From the NCBI RefSeq assembly GCF_012277275.1, contig NZ_CP051155.1:1178001-1242000 (forward strand): DNA of 64,000 nt, written 5' to 3'. The notes under the pieces were generated by a model. The model was not told where the DNA came from. It saw only the letters and a program-made list of their open reading frames with translations, and ran no database searches. The position numbers were made by a program, and so were the translations under genes. Shown here one piece after another: positions 32,606 to 44,022 of the stretch. This DNA is from Gephyromycinifex aptenodytis (GTDB taxonomy: Bacteria; Actinomycetota; Actinomycetes; Actinomycetales; Dermatophilaceae). Position 1 is the first letter of the stretch. Each line of letters starts with the position of its first letter.

Positions 32606-33817
32606 ATGGACACCGCGCTGCTGCTCGCTCTTTTAGTGGGGCTCGTCCTTGGGGTCGGACTGGGTCTGCTCATCGCCCGATCGTTTCTGCTCGCCGGCCA
32701 CCGCGACCATCTCGTGGCTGCCCGAACCGAGAACGAGTTGCTGCGCGAACGGATTGAGGCGCTGCAAGCCGCCGACACCGCGGCGCTGGACGCCAATACG
32801 GCGCTGGCCCCGCTGCGGGAGACCCTGGTGCGGGTAGAGCGTCAGGTAGGGCTACTGGAGCGGGACCGGCTGGAGCAGTTCGGCGAGATCGGCGAACGGT
32901 TGGCCGAAGTGACCTCCTCCACCTCAGCTCTGCGGGCATCGACGGCGAGCCTGGTCGGCTCGTTGAACGCCTCAACCGTGCGCGGCACCTGGGGCGAGAC
33001 CCAGCTGCGCCGCGTTCTGGAGCACGCCGGCATGCTCGCGCGCTGCGACTTCGACGAACAAGTCAGCGCCGTCACCGCCCACGACGCCCGCATCCGCCCT
33101 GATGTCCTGGTGCGCCTGCCCGAGGGCAAAGTGCTCGTCATCGACGCCAAAGCCCCGATGAGCGCCTTCATGGCCGCGCACCGAGACGGTCTGGACGACA
33201 AAGAACGCCAAGCGGCCCTCGCCGCACACGGCAAGGTGATGCGTGGGCACGTCGATGCCCTCGCGGCCAAGTCCTACTGGACGGCCTTCGCCACCACACC
33301 CGAGATGGTCGTGTGCTTCGTGCCCAGCGACTCGATCTTGGCGGCTGCTCTGGCCGCAGACCCGAGCCTGTTCGATCACGCACAGGCGCAGCGAGTCGTC
33401 CTCGCCTCCCCCTCCACCCTGCTGGCGCTACTGCGCACGGTCGCCTTCACCTGGCAGCAGCACAGCCTGTCCGACAACGCCCGGGAACTGCTTGCCCTCG
33501 GCAGCGAGCTACACGCCCGACTGGGCAGCCTCGGTTCGCACGTCGCCCGATTGGGGTCCTCGCTGAGGCGCAGCGTCGAGGCCTACAACGCCACCGTTGG
33601 CGCGATGGAGTCGCGGGTCTTGGTCACCGCACGGAAGATGGCCGAACTCGACCTGGCGGAGCCGCTGCCGCCCCTGCAGCCGTTGGAAAGCACGCCGCGT
33701 CCGTTGACCGCAGTGGAGTTGCTCGAGGCCGTCGAGGACGGCGCGCAGCGACGTGACCGTGAATATGAACAGCGCGACGCCGCCCCCGAGGTCCGCTCAG
33801 AGGAGCAGAGCGCGTGA
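32606..33817 (+). CDS. rmuC: DNA recombination protein RmuC
   Basis: A 403-residue RmuC family protein from the ATG at 32606; the frame is open far upstream but the TM segment begins right after this ATG (LLLALLVGLVLGVGLGLLIA). A coiled-coil region (about residues 35-120) leads to the nuclease-like core with RGTWGETQLRRVLEHAGM, PDVLVRLPEGKVLVIDAKAP and the conserved FVPSDSILAAAL. It limits inversions at short inverted repeats. The gene converges on ispH with 41 bases between. Confidence 0.9.
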   Translation: MDTALLLALLVGLVLGVGLGLLIARSFLLAGHRDHLVAARTENELLRERIEALQAADTAALDANTALAPLRETLVRVERQVGLLERDRLEQFGEIGERLAEVTSSTSALRASTASLVGSLNASTVRGTWGETQLRRVLEHAGMLARCDFDEQVSAVTAHDARIRPDVLVRLPEGKVLVIDAKAPMSAFMAAHRDGLDDKERQAALAAHGKVMRGHVDALAAKSYWTAFATTPEMVVCFVPSDSILAAALAADPSLFDHAQAQRVVLASPSTLLALLRTVAFTWQQHSLSDNARELLALGSELHARLGSLGSHVARLGSSLRRSVEAYNATVGAMESRVLVTARKMAELDLAEPLPPLQPLESTPRPLTAVELLEAVEDGAQRRDREYEQRDAAPEVRSEEQSA

Positions 33818-33858
33818 GGCGCCCGCGCCTTCGTCAATGATTGATCTGCCCGAGCGGG

Positions 33859-34863
33859 TTAATGCAGATGGGTGGAGGCGTCGTGTCGCAGCTTCGCCGA
33901 GTCGCCCTTACCTCGTCGCTTGAGTTCGCGACGGATCTCGTTCGGCAGCGCGAACAACAGACTTTCTTCGGCTGCCACGACCGGCTCGACATCCTCGTAC
34001 CCGTGCCGGGCCAGGTAGTCCAGCACGTCGCGAACCAGAAGCTCGGGCACCGAAGCACCACTGGTGACACCGACCGTAGAGACACCCGACAGCCACGAGT
34101 CGTCGATCTCATCGGCGTAATCGACCAGGTACCCAGCGGCGCAACCGTATTCGAGGGCAACTTCGACCAGGCGCACCGAGTTGGAGGAGTTCTGGGAACC
34201 GACGACGATCATCAAGTCGCACTGCGCGGCCATCTGGCGCACCGCGAGCTGACGGTTCTGGGTGGCGTAACAGATGTCGTCGCTAGGCGGATCCTGAATC
34301 GCGGGGAAGCGATTGCGCAGCCTCCGCACGGTCTCCATGGTCTCGTCCACTGACAGCGTCGTTTGAGACAGCCATACGACCTTCTCCGGGTCCCGCACCT
34401 GCACGTTGTCGACGTCGTCCGGGCCGTTGACGATCGTGATGTGCTCTGGCGCCTCCCCGGAAGTGCCCACCACTTCCTCGTGCCCTTCGTGCCCGATGAG
34501 CAGGATGTCGAAGTCGGCGTTGGCGAAGCGCACCGCCTCACGGTGCACTTTGGTGACCAGCGGGCAGGTGGCGTCGATAGAGGTGAGGTTGAGCTGTTTG
34601 GCTTCCTCATGCACCACCGGGGCCACCCCGTGAGCAGAGAACACGACAGTCGCCCCTTCGGGCACCTCGTCGGTCTCTTCCACGAAAATGGCGCCACGCC
34701 GCTCCAAGGTGGCGACGACATGCTTGTTGTGCACGATTTGTTTGCGCACGTAGATCGGCGGCCCGTAGAGCTCCAGGGCCTTTTCCACCGTCACCACGGC
34801 ACGATCCACGCCCGCGCAGTACCCGCGCGGCGCGGCCAGCAAGACCTTCTTGGCTCCAGTCAC
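33859..34863 (-). CDS. ispH: 4-hydroxy-3-methylbut-2-enyl diphosphate reductase
   Basis: A 334-residue Fe-S enzyme, the last step of the MEP isoprenoid pathway, making IPP and DMAPP. The three cluster cysteines are C16 ([10 protein letters not shown]), C100 ([11 protein letters not shown]) and C198 ([10 protein letters not shown]); the catalytic Glu is E130 in [13 protein letters not shown]. Length is normal. It is divergent from xseA, the usual actinobacterial arrangement. Confidence 0.96.
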   Translation of the reverse strand: MTGAKKVLLAAPRGYCAGVDRAVVTVEKALELYGPPIYVRKQIVHNKHVVATLERRGAIFVEETDEVPEGATVVFSAHGVAPVVHEEAKQLNLTSIDATCPLVTKVHREAVRFANADFDILLIGHEGHEEVVGTSGEAPEHITIVNGPDDVDNVQVRDPEKVVWLSQTTLSVDETMETVRRLRNRFPAIQDPPSDDICYATQNRQLAVRQMAAQCDLMIVVGSQNSSNSVRLVEVALEYGCAAGYLVDYADEIDDSWLSGVSTVGVTSGASVPELLVRDVLDYLARHGYEDVEPVVAAEESLLFALPNEIRRELKRRGKGDSAKLRHDASTHLH

Positions 34864-35022
34864 ACGCCCATCCTACGAACCAAGGCTGAGTACAGTCCGG
34901 GCGCGTTGATTCGGCCCGACCATGCGCGCCGCTGTGGCCCCTGTGATCGCGCCCGATATCCGTCCTGCCTGGCGGGTCGGCGCTACCGGGTATCGCCGCT
35001 GGCCTGCGGCATACTTGCGCCG

Positions 35023-36288
35023 GTGAGCCCGTCACTGCCGGAGAAGGCCGCCGACACCACCGCGGAATCCCCGTGGCCGCTTCGCCTGCTCTCGATGAAA
35101 ATCTCCGATTACGTCGACCGGATGTCCCCGGTATGGGTCGAGGGGCAGGTCGTGCAGGTCAACCGGCGACCCGGGGCCCGGTCATTCTTCCTCACCCTGC
35201 GCGACGCCGACGTCGACATGTCACTCACTGTGACCATGCCGGTACCGGTTCTAGACCGGTTGCCGGTCCCGTTGCAGGACGGCGCTCGGGTCGTCGTGCA
35301 CGCCAAACCGAGCTTCTGGCCCAAACGCGGAACGTTGCAGCTCGAAGGACGCGATCTGCGGCCCGTGGGCGAAGGCGAGCTGCTGGCGCGCCTAGAGCAC
35401 CTCAAGCAGCTCCTGCGAAGCGAAGGCCTGTTCGATCCGGCGCGCAAGCGCCCGCTGCCGTTCCTACCCAACACGATCGGCCTGGTCTGTGGGCGCGGTA
35501 GCGCCGCCATGCGTGACGTCGTGGAGAACTCGCGACGGCGCTGGCCAGGAGTCCGGTTCGAGGTCCGTGAAGTGCCCGTGCAAGGTAATGACGCGGTCGC
35601 CGCAGTCAGCGCGGCGGTGGTCGAGCTCGATAAGGACCCGCAGGTCGATGTCATCGTCGTCACCCGCGGTGGTGGCTCCTTCGAGGATTTGCTCCCGTTC
35701 AGCAACGAAGCCCTCATCCGTGCGGTAGCCGCCATCCGCACACCGCTGGTCAGTGCGATCGGGCACGAGGTCGACACTCCCCTGCTCGACTTCGTCGCTG
35801 ACCTGCGCGCTTCCACCCCCACTGACGCTGCTAAACGCATCGTGCCCGACATGGCCGCTGAGCGAGAGCGCCTAGAACAGGCACGCGAACGAGCGCGCCG
35901 CGCCCTTGCGTCCAGACTCGCCACCGAGCACCGCCAGGTGCAGGTGCTGCGCAGCCGACCGGTGCTGGCTGACCCCCGCGCCACGCTCACCCCCCACCGG
36001 CTGCACATCGACGCCGCCCGTGAACGCGCCCGCTCGGTGCTTCGCACCCGCCTGATGCGGGCCAATGCCGACATCCAACGCAGCGCTGCATCGCTAAGGG
36101 CGCTCTCGCCGCAGTCCACGCTGGAGCGCGGGTACGCGATCGTGCTGCATCGAGACGGGCGAGTGGTCATGGACCGCACCGAGGTCGAAGCGAACGAGCT
36201 GTTGCGGGTGCGGGTGGCCCGCGGCGACTTCGGTGTGCGCCCCGTCAGCAAACCAGCACGTTCCCGACGAAAGGACGCCGACGCATGA
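35023..36288 (+). CDS. xseA: Exodeoxyribonuclease VII large subunit
   Basis: A 421-residue XseA from the GTG at 35023. The N-terminal OB fold (ISDYVDRMSPVWVEGQVVQ) is followed by the catalytic domain with GLVCGRGSAAMRDVVENS, VIVVTRGGGSFEDLLPFSNE and SAIGHEVDTPLLD, then a long Arg/Ala-rich coiled coil and the C-terminal LERGYAIVLHRDG. It degrades single-stranded DNA from both ends together with XseB, whose gene overlaps it. Confidence 0.95.
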   Translation: MSPSLPEKAADTTAESPWPLRLLSMKISDYVDRMSPVWVEGQVVQVNRRPGARSFFLTLRDADVDMSLTVTMPVPVLDRLPVPLQDGARVVVHAKPSFWPKRGTLQLEGRDLRPVGEGELLARLEHLKQLLRSEGLFDPARKRPLPFLPNTIGLVCGRGSAAMRDVVENSRRRWPGVRFEVREVPVQGNDAVAAVSAAVVELDKDPQVDVIVVTRGGGSFEDLLPFSNEALIRAVAAIRTPLVSAIGHEVDTPLLDFVADLRASTPTDAAKRIVPDMAAERERLEQARERARRALASRLATEHRQVQVLRSRPVLADPRATLTPHRLHIDAARERARSVLRTRLMRANADIQRSAASLRALSPQSTLERGYAIVLHRDGRVVMDRTEVEANELLRVRVARGDFGVRPVSKPARSRRKDADA

Positions 36289-36596
36289 GCGACGAGCAAT
36301 CCAAGGCCCCCGCAGACGGAGAAAGCTCCAGCGAGAACACAGCCAAGGCCAGAGCCTCCAAAGCGGACGTGCCTGCCGCGCCCGGCCGATTCCCCGACAT
36401 CGCGGCGCTGAGTTACGAGGCCGCCCGCGATGAACTCGTCGACGTCGTCTCCGCGCTTGAACGCGGCCAAGCCGACCTGGAGCAGAGCGTCAACCTGTGG
36501 GAACGCGGCGAGGCCCTCGCCGCACACTGCACTGGGCTGCTGGACCGCGCCACCGCGCGCCTCGACGCGGCCGCCCACCACGCCGACCAGGAGTAG
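36285..36596 (+). CDS. xseB: Exodeoxyribonuclease VII small subunit
   Basis: A 103-residue XseB. After a disordered 40-residue lead the core reads LSYEAARDELVDVVSALERG then LEQSVNLWERGEALAAHC, the conserved helix-loop-helix that binds the XseA coiled coil. The start overlaps the xseA stop (ATGA). Nothing recognisable fills 36597-36759. Confidence 0.93.
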   Translation: MSDEQSKAPADGESSSENTAKARASKADVPAAPGRFPDIAALSYEAARDELVDVVSALERGQADLEQSVNLWERGEALAAHCTGLLDRATARLDAAAHHADQE

Positions 36597-36759
36597 CCGG
36601 CCGCGGGTCACCAATACTCACCGGGAAGTCGCTGATCTCCCTGGTCTTGAGCCGCCAGGGCAAGCCCCCTGGTGTGCTCGGGTGCAGGGAAAGCGCGAAG
36701 TCGGTGCGCCGCAGCTACGGCCGCACGCCACTGAGCAACAAGGAGCCGTCCGGCGACCC

Positions 36760-37434
36760 TCAGGGTTTGTATGGGCGTAAGGAGCCCGCGAACTCGGTGA
36801 GGCGTTCCTGCGGGCCCAACCCCTCCACGACAGTGAGCAACCCGCCTTCTTCTGACACCAGGGACCGGCGGACCGGCTCGCCGCCGGTTTCGTGTCGGGT
36901 CCACGTCCGCCCCCCGATGTCGACGGTCCCCATTTCGCGGCCATCCCGGGTCGCCTCCGCCAGCCAACTGTCTTTGGCGCGCGGGTCGGCATCGCTGGCG
37001 GTCTGACGCAGGCCCACGAAGACGGAGTCGTCGCCCGTTACGTGATAGCCCGCGTACCAGGTCATCAAGCCCTCAGCCGAGCGGGCATACCGGGCGCTGG
37101 TAGCCGTCCATGGGGCCTGGAGTTGGGGCACCGATACTTTTAACCCGGCTTCCCGATTCACCTGTCGGGCAACCGACATGACATCGACCTCGCGCTGCTC
37201 CAAGTGGCTGGCTCGTGGGCTGAGCGCGAGCCACAACCAGACGAACCCCAACATGACGAGCATCGAGATCACCAGGCTGCGCCACGTGCCCATCGTGTGA
37301 CGCTTGCGAGGCACTCCTGCCGGCGCCGCCGCGGGAGCAGGGCCTACCGGGCCGGTTTGGCTGGCAGATTCCGTAGGGCGCGTCTCCGCGGGGGGCGTGG
37401 GAGCGTCGGCGTCCTGGGGCGGCACGGAACTCAT
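36760..37434 (-). CDS. DUF4245 domain membrane-anchored protein
   Basis: A 224-residue protein: a Pro/Ala-rich cytoplasmic lead (to about 45), one TM (LVISMLVMLGFVWLWLAL) and an extracytoplasmic DUF4245 domain with LKVSVPQLQAPWTATSARY, DSWLAEATRDGREMGTV and a C-terminal RLTEFAGSLRP. The family is found beside xseAB/ispH/glpX in many actinomycetes, as here. Function unknown. Confidence 0.88.
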   Translation of the reverse strand: MSSVPPQDADAPTPPAETRPTESASQTGPVGPAPAAAPAGVPRKRHTMGTWRSLVISMLVMLGFVWLWLALSPRASHLEQREVDVMSVARQVNREAGLKVSVPQLQAPWTATSARYARSAEGLMTWYAGYHVTGDDSVFVGLRQTASDADPRAKDSWLAEATRDGREMGTVDIGGRTWTRHETGGEPVRRSLVSEEGGLLTVVEGLGPQERLTEFAGSLRPYKP

Positions 37435-37474
37435 GACGCCATTGTCGCTGATCCGCCGTTACTTGCGCACACGC

Positions 37475-37510
37475 TGATGCCCCGGGCAGCCGCAGCTACC
37501 CGGGGCATCA
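37475..37510 (-). terminator. Hairpin at the end of the sugar ABC operon
   Basis: A perfect 12-base stem, TGATGCCCCGGG (37475-37486) and CCCGGGGCATCA (37499-37510), seven bases after the stop of the ATPase gene. It separates that operon from the DUF4245 gene. Confidence 0.75.
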
Positions 37511-37516
37511 GTGGTC

Positions 37517-38782
37517 TCAGACGCTGGCTTCGGCCTCCTGGTGGTCGCGGTCGTGTGCGCGCTGCAGGGCCCGCTTGCGGTCTTCCTCGCTCTCGCGAGC
37601 GATCTGCGCAGCACGTTCCTCGTTGCGCGTCAGGCAAGCGCCCGTTTCGGGGTCGAAGACGTGCATGAGGGCCGGGTCGAAGTACAGTTCCGCTTCTTCG
37701 CCCTCCCGGATCCGTGAGCGTCCGTCGAGGTTGACGACCATGACCGTACGCGAACCCTCACCGTCCAGCTCGCGGTCGAGCTCGTCCAGCTTGTGCTGGA
37801 CCGCATCATCGGCGTGGTAGGGGATGTAGGCGTACTGCTCGTTGCCCAGCCACTCTGTCTGGTCCACAGGTGCGTGGAAGGAGACCGCGCCTTGTGCCTG
37901 AGCATCGCCGAGGCTGGCGTCCTTGAGGTACTCGGGGCGGATACCGACGATGACGAGCTCTTTACCCCGCACCTTCTCGGCAAGATCACCCGAGACCGGG
38001 ACGTCGACGAACGGCAGCGAGAGCGTGTCGTTCTGCACTCGAGCCGGCAGGAAGTTCATCGGCGGGGTGCCGATGAATCCCGCGACGAAGAGGTTGAGCG
38101 GCTGTTCGTACAGTTCGCGCGGGCTGGCGCACTGCTGGATGACGCCCTTCTTCAGCACGGTCACCCGGTCTCCGAGGGTCATCGCCTCGGTCTGGTCGTG
38201 GGTGACGTAGACGGTCGTGATGCCCATCCGGCGCTGCATTCGGGCGATTTCGGTGCGCATCTGACCGCGCAACTTGGCATCCAGGTTGGACAGCGGCTCG
38301 TCGAAGAGGAAGGCGTCGGCCTCGCGCACGATGGCCCGCCCCATTGCCACCCGTTGACGTTGACCACCGGAGAGGTTGCCGGGCTTGCGCTCCAGGTTCT
38401 CGTCGAGCTCAAGCATGGCCGAGGCCTTGCGCACCTTGGCCTGGATCTCCTCCTCGGAGTGCTTACCCTTCTGCAGTCGCAACGGGAACGCGATGTTCTC
38501 GAAGACCGTCAGGTGCGGGTACAAGGCGTAGTTCTGGAAAACCATGGCCAGGTTGCGGTCCCGCGGCGCGAGGTCGTTGACGCGACGATCGCCGATGAGC
38601 AGCTCTCCGGAGGTGATGTCCTCCAGGCCGACGATCATCCGCAGTAGCGTCGACTTTCCGCAACCCGAGGGGCCGACGAAGATCATGAATTCGCCGTCCG
38701 CGATGTCCAGCGAAACATCGTTCACCGCGGGAAACCCGTCACCGTACTTCTTGACGAGATTTGTGAGTTTGATCTGGGACAT
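37517..38782 (-). CDS. SugC/MsmK-type sugar ABC transporter ATPase
   Basis: A 421-residue ABC ATPase with the long C-terminal regulatory OB domain of the MalK/UgpC/SugC group. Walker A is GPSGCGKST, the signature is LSGGQRQRVAMGRAI, Walker B is AFLFDEPLSNLDAKLR and the H-loop is VYVTHDQTEAMTLGD. The C-terminus carries an unusually long charged tail after FDPETGACL (residues about 390-421). Such ATPases serve several sugar importers. The gene ends an operon of binding protein, two permeases and ATPase, the same order as lpqY-sugA-sugB-sugC of mycobacteria. Confidence 0.92.
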   Translation of the reverse strand: MSQIKLTNLVKKYGDGFPAVNDVSLDIADGEFMIFVGPSGCGKSTLLRMIVGLEDITSGELLIGDRRVNDLAPRDRNLAMVFQNYALYPHLTVFENIAFPLRLQKGKHSEEEIQAKVRKASAMLELDENLERKPGNLSGGQRQRVAMGRAIVREADAFLFDEPLSNLDAKLRGQMRTEIARMQRRMGITTVYVTHDQTEAMTLGDRVTVLKKGVIQQCASPRELYEQPLNLFVAGFIGTPPMNFLPARVQNDTLSLPFVDVPVSGDLAEKVRGKELVIVGIRPEYLKDASLGDAQAQGAVSFHAPVDQTEWLGNEQYAYIPYHADDAVQHKLDELDRELDGEGSRTVMVVNLDGRSRIREGEEAELYFDPALMHVFDPETGACLTRNEERAAQIARESEEDRKRALQRAHDRDHQEAEASV

Positions 38783-38821
38783 GTGAGTGGTGACTCCTTG
38801 TCAAAAGCTCGAGGCCAGGGC

Positions 38822-39688
38822 TCAGCCCTTGACCGCGCCCGAGGTGAGGCCGGACACGATGCGCTGCTGGAAGAGCAGCACGAGGATGACGACCGGGATC
38901 GTCACGATGACGGCTGCAGCCGAGATCGCCCCGAAGGGCTGCTCGAACTGCGAGGCGCCGGTGAAGAAGGCGAGCGCCGCCGGAACGGTCCGCGCCTTGT
39001 CCGAGGTCAGCGAGATCGCGAAGACGAAGTCGTTCCACGCGGTGAAGAACGTGATGATCGCCGTGGTGAACACGCCCGGGCTGGCCAGCGGCACGATGAC
39101 CTTGCGGAAGGCCTGCCAACTCGTCGCGCCGTCGACCTGCGCTGCCTGCTCCATCTCCCACGGGATCTGCTGGAAGAAAGCGGACAGGGTCCAGATCGCC
39201 AGCGGCAGGGTCAGGGACAGGTAGGGAATGATCAAACCGATGCGGGTGTCGAACAGACCGATCTTGCTCCACACGTTGAACAGCGGCGTGACCAATGAGA
39301 TCACCGGGAAGAACGACACCGCCAGGGCGGTGACCAGGATGATCTTCTTACCCGGGAAGTCCAGCCGCGCAATTGCGTACGCGCAGAACATCGCCAGCAC
39401 CACGGCGATGACCGTGGCGAGCAGGCACACGACCAGGGAGTTGATCAGCGCTGGTACGAACAGTTCGCTGGCACCGCCGGTGAGGATGAGTTCGTAGTTC
39501 TTGAACGTCATCTCGCTCGGCTTCGGGAAGAAGTTCCCGAATACGTTCAGCGACGGATCCAGCTGCGCCTCGGTGCTCTTCACCGACAACGAGAAGATCC
39601 ACAGCAGCGGGATGATCGTGAACAGGATGATGAACAGGGATGCGATCCCCATGAAGGTCCGGCCGTTGTCGGCAGAATTCTTGGCCAT
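38822..39688 (-). CDS. Sugar ABC transporter permease (MalG/SugB type)
   Basis: A 288-residue six-TM permease. The EAA loop is EQAAQVDGATSWQAFRKVIVPLASPG, written with key residues EQAAQVDGA and the G seven residues on; FFPVISLVTPLF and ALAFFTGASQFEQPFG are also family-like. It pairs with the next gene upstream, with six bases between them. Confidence 0.92.
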   Translation of the reverse strand: MAKNSADNGRTFMGIASLFIILFTIIPLLWIFSLSVKSTEAQLDPSLNVFGNFFPKPSEMTFKNYELILTGGASELFVPALINSLVVCLLATVIAVVLAMFCAYAIARLDFPGKKIILVTALAVSFFPVISLVTPLFNVWSKIGLFDTRIGLIIPYLSLTLPLAIWTLSAFFQQIPWEMEQAAQVDGATSWQAFRKVIVPLASPGVFTTAIITFFTAWNDFVFAISLTSDKARTVPAALAFFTGASQFEQPFGAISAAAVIVTIPVVILVLLFQQRIVSGLTSGAVKG

Positions 39689-39694
39689 GGCGAA

Positions 39695-40642
39695 TCAGTT
39701 CCTTCCGCCGGTGAGGTCGACCTTGAAACCACGGACGAAGATCGCCGCGATGAGCAGGACCGAGAGGAACAGCAGAACCGAGATCGCCGAACCCATGCCG
39801 ATCTCCACCCGGTTGATCGTCTGGTCGTAGGCCAGCAGCGAGAACGTCGTCGTGTTCTGGGCGCCCTGGGTCATGATGAACACGTTGTCGAAGATGCGGA
39901 ACGCATCCAAGGTGCGGAAGAGAACCGCGACCATGATGGCGGCCTTCATGTTCGGCAGGACGACCTTGAACATGCGCTGCCAGAAAGTCGCGCCGTCGAC
40001 CTTGGCGGCTTCCTCCATCGCTCCGTCGATCTGGGCCAGACCGGAGAGCAGGAGCAACGACATGAAAGGCGTCGTCTTCCAGATCTCCGACATACAGATG
40101 ACCAGCATCGAGCTCCACCAGTGACCGAACCAGTTGAAGTTCACATCCCAGGCACCGAAGGTCAGCGCTTCCAGCCAGTGGTTGAGGAACCCGGTCGAGA
40201 TCTGCACGCCGTAGAACCACGCGAACGCCGAGACCACAGTGATGATCGAATACGGGACCAAGACGACGGTGCGCAGTGTCTTACGCGGCCAGATGACCTT
40301 GTTCATGAGCATGGCAAGCGCCATGCCGATGACGAGTTCGACGACCACCGTCACGACGGTGATGAACAGGGTGTTGCCGACCGCCAACCAGAACAACGGG
40401 TCGGTGACGATCGTGACGTAGTTGCCCAGGAACACGAACTTGCGCGAAGCAGGGTCGGTCAACCGGAAGCTGAACAGGGAGTTCCAGATCGCCTGGAAGA
40501 TCGGGTACGCCGTGACGAGGAGCATCACGACGAACGCCGGGCCAGCCAGCTTCCAACCCAGCGCCCGTTCGCCCTTGGCGCGGTCGGTCAGGCCTGGCTT
40601 AGGTTGCCGAGTCGTGCTCGGCGCGGTGGCGACAGTGCTCAC
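39695..40642 (-). CDS. Sugar ABC transporter permease (MalF/SugA type)
   Basis: A 315-residue permease with about six to seven TM helices. N-terminal VVMLLVTAYPIFQAIWNSLF and the EAA loop MEEAAKVDGATFWQRMFKV are diagnostic. The GTG start overlaps the stop of the binding-protein gene (GTGA). Confidence 0.92.
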   Translation of the reverse strand: MSTVATAPSTTRQPKPGLTDRAKGERALGWKLAGPAFVVMLLVTAYPIFQAIWNSLFSFRLTDPASRKFVFLGNYVTIVTDPLFWLAVGNTLFITVVTVVVELVIGMALAMLMNKVIWPRKTLRTVVLVPYSIITVVSAFAWFYGVQISTGFLNHWLEALTFGAWDVNFNWFGHWWSSMLVICMSEIWKTTPFMSLLLLSGLAQIDGAMEEAAKVDGATFWQRMFKVVLPNMKAAIMVAVLFRTLDAFRIFDNVFIMTQGAQNTTTFSLLAYDQTINRVEIGMGSAISVLLFLSVLLIAAIFVRGFKVDLTGGRN

Positions 40643-41943
40643 AGCAGGGCCTCCCCCTTCAGGACTTCAAGAATGAAGTTGGCGGCCTCGGCGGGAGTGC
40701 CTTCGTTCACCTGGTCCGGCGGGCTGAACTTCTTGAACAACGCGGTCGACAGGTCGCCGTAGTACTGCGTCGCAGGACGAGGCCCACCCGCATCGAGGGA
40801 TTCGCGGATGAGCGATGCCATCGGGAACTCCTTCTTGATCTCCGGGTCGTCGTAGACCGCCTTGCGGGCCGCAGGGTTACCCGTGCCCAACATGTAGGTC
40901 TTCTGGTTCTCCTGGCTGGTGATGCAGGCGATGGCATCCCAGGCCGCCGCCTGGTTGGCGCTCGCCGCGTTCACGCCGAGCTCGATCCCACCCAAGGGGG
41001 GCGCAGACTCCTTGCCCTGAACTGCCTGCGGATAGCGCGCGAAGCCGATGTCCTTCACGTCGACGCCCTTCTCGGGTAGCGCCGCCCAGGTGTAGGGCCA
41101 GTTGACGAGAAACGCGCCGCCACCTGCGAACAGGTCCAGCGAGGCGGTCTCATCGGAGGAACCCATCGCAGGACCGCCGATCCCGCTGCGAGCGATCTCG
41201 CCGATGATGGCGGCAGCCTTCTTACTCTCTGCCGAGTCCAGACCGAGCTGGAGCTCGTCGGCGCCCGCACCCTCATTGGCGATGATGTGTCCACCCGCCG
41301 ACTCCACGAGTGCGTTGATCCACACCGTGTAACCCTCATACGGTTTGGCCTGGACACCGATGCTCGAATCGAGCTTTTTGGCGGCTTCGATGAGTTGATC
41401 CCAGGTGACCGGCTTGCTCATGTCCAGGCCGGCTTCCGCAGCTGCCGACTTGCGGTACCACAGCAGCTGGGTATTGGCCCACATCGGCGCCGCGAACATC
41501 TTGTCCTTCCACATCGCCGATTCGACGATGGGTTTGACCGCGTCTTCCTTGAGCGCCTCCTGTTTGTCGGCCGGCACCTCGGCCAGGAATCCTGCTTCGG
41601 CATATTCGGCCACGTTGACGGGGTCGATCGACATGATGTCGACGCCCTTGTCGGAGGCGGCGAGGCGACGCAGCAGTTGCTGACGCTGATCGCTGGCACT
41701 GTTGGGCAGCACCTGGGTGGAGATGGTGTAGGCACCCTTGGCCTGATCGGTGCAGACCTTCGCCAGGTGGGTCTGCCCCTTCTTGTTCGGGTCGTTACCG
41801 CCCGAGTCAGGGTTGATGTACCACGTCAGGGCCTTAGCAGACCCCGAGGTGTCATCGCCTCCGCAGGCTGCGAGCGCACCGGCAGCCGTTATGCAGATCG
41901 CCGCTATCCCGGCGATCGACCTCTTGGTCCTTCGTTGTGGCAC
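40639..41943 (-). CDS. Extracellular sugar-binding lipoprotein (family 1, LpqY-like)
   Basis: A 434-residue family 1 solute-binding protein. The second of two tandem GTG codons (41943) is chosen because AAGGAG lies five bases before it. The signal peptide ends in GALAAC with lipidated C27. Core segments such as GVDIMSIDPVNVAEYAEAGF and PMWANTQLLWYRKSAAAEAG resemble trehalose/maltose binders, and the operon order matches LpqY-SugABC, a trehalose recycler. The real ligand cannot be read from sequence. Confidence 0.9.
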   Translation of the reverse strand: MPQRRTKRSIAGIAAICITAAGALAACGGDDTSGSAKALTWYINPDSGGNDPNKKGQTHLAKVCTDQAKGAYTISTQVLPNSASDQRQQLLRRLAASDKGVDIMSIDPVNVAEYAEAGFLAEVPADKQEALKEDAVKPIVESAMWKDKMFAAPMWANTQLLWYRKSAAAEAGLDMSKPVTWDQLIEAAKKLDSSIGVQAKPYEGYTVWINALVESAGGHIIANEGAGADELQLGLDSAESKKAAAIIGEIARSGIGGPAMGSSDETASLDLFAGGGAFLVNWPYTWAALPEKGVDVKDIGFARYPQAVQGKESAPPLGGIELGVNAASANQAAAWDAIACITSQENQKTYMLGTGNPAARKAVYDDPEIKKEFPMASLIRESLDAGGPRPATQYYGDLSTALFKKFSPPDQVNEGTPAEAANFILEVLKGEALL

Positions 41944-41997
41944 CACGACTCCTTCGTCTCACTCGACCGATGGGCACGCACCATCGAGCGCGAACTC

Positions 41998-42025
41998 GTT
42001 AACAACGGCCAACTTGTTGTCTAAC
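41998..42025 (-). promoter_or_regulatory. Imperfect inverted repeat upstream of the sugar ABC operon
   Basis: GTTAACAAC (41998-42006) faces GTTGTCTAAC (42016-42025), perfect over ACAAC/GTTGT with a 9-base spacer. It lies 55-82 bases before the binding-protein start in a 336-base gap (41944-42279) that holds no gene. It is the sort of site a LacI- or ROK-type sugar regulator uses; no such regulator is encoded beside it. Confidence 0.45.
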
Positions 42026-42279
42026 ACTTCTTTAACCCCGGCGGGTGCCTAGACACTCGCCAATAGTCGAGTGCCGACAAGTCATACCAATCGGCGCCGC
42101 TGAGGTCGGCGCCGGCATGACTGCCGCACCCGGCAGCCAATGTGGACACCCCGCCGCCCGCTGTGACCTCAACGAACTAGGCTTGGGCCATCGCATCGCG
42201 CATCGATCGAGTGCGCAGTCGGCGCAGCGCGCCCGGCTTCAGGCACACGGTCCGTGACACTGACAAAGGAGCCGTACCG

Positions 42280-44014
<1,735 letters not shown>

Positions 44015-44022
<8 letters not shown>

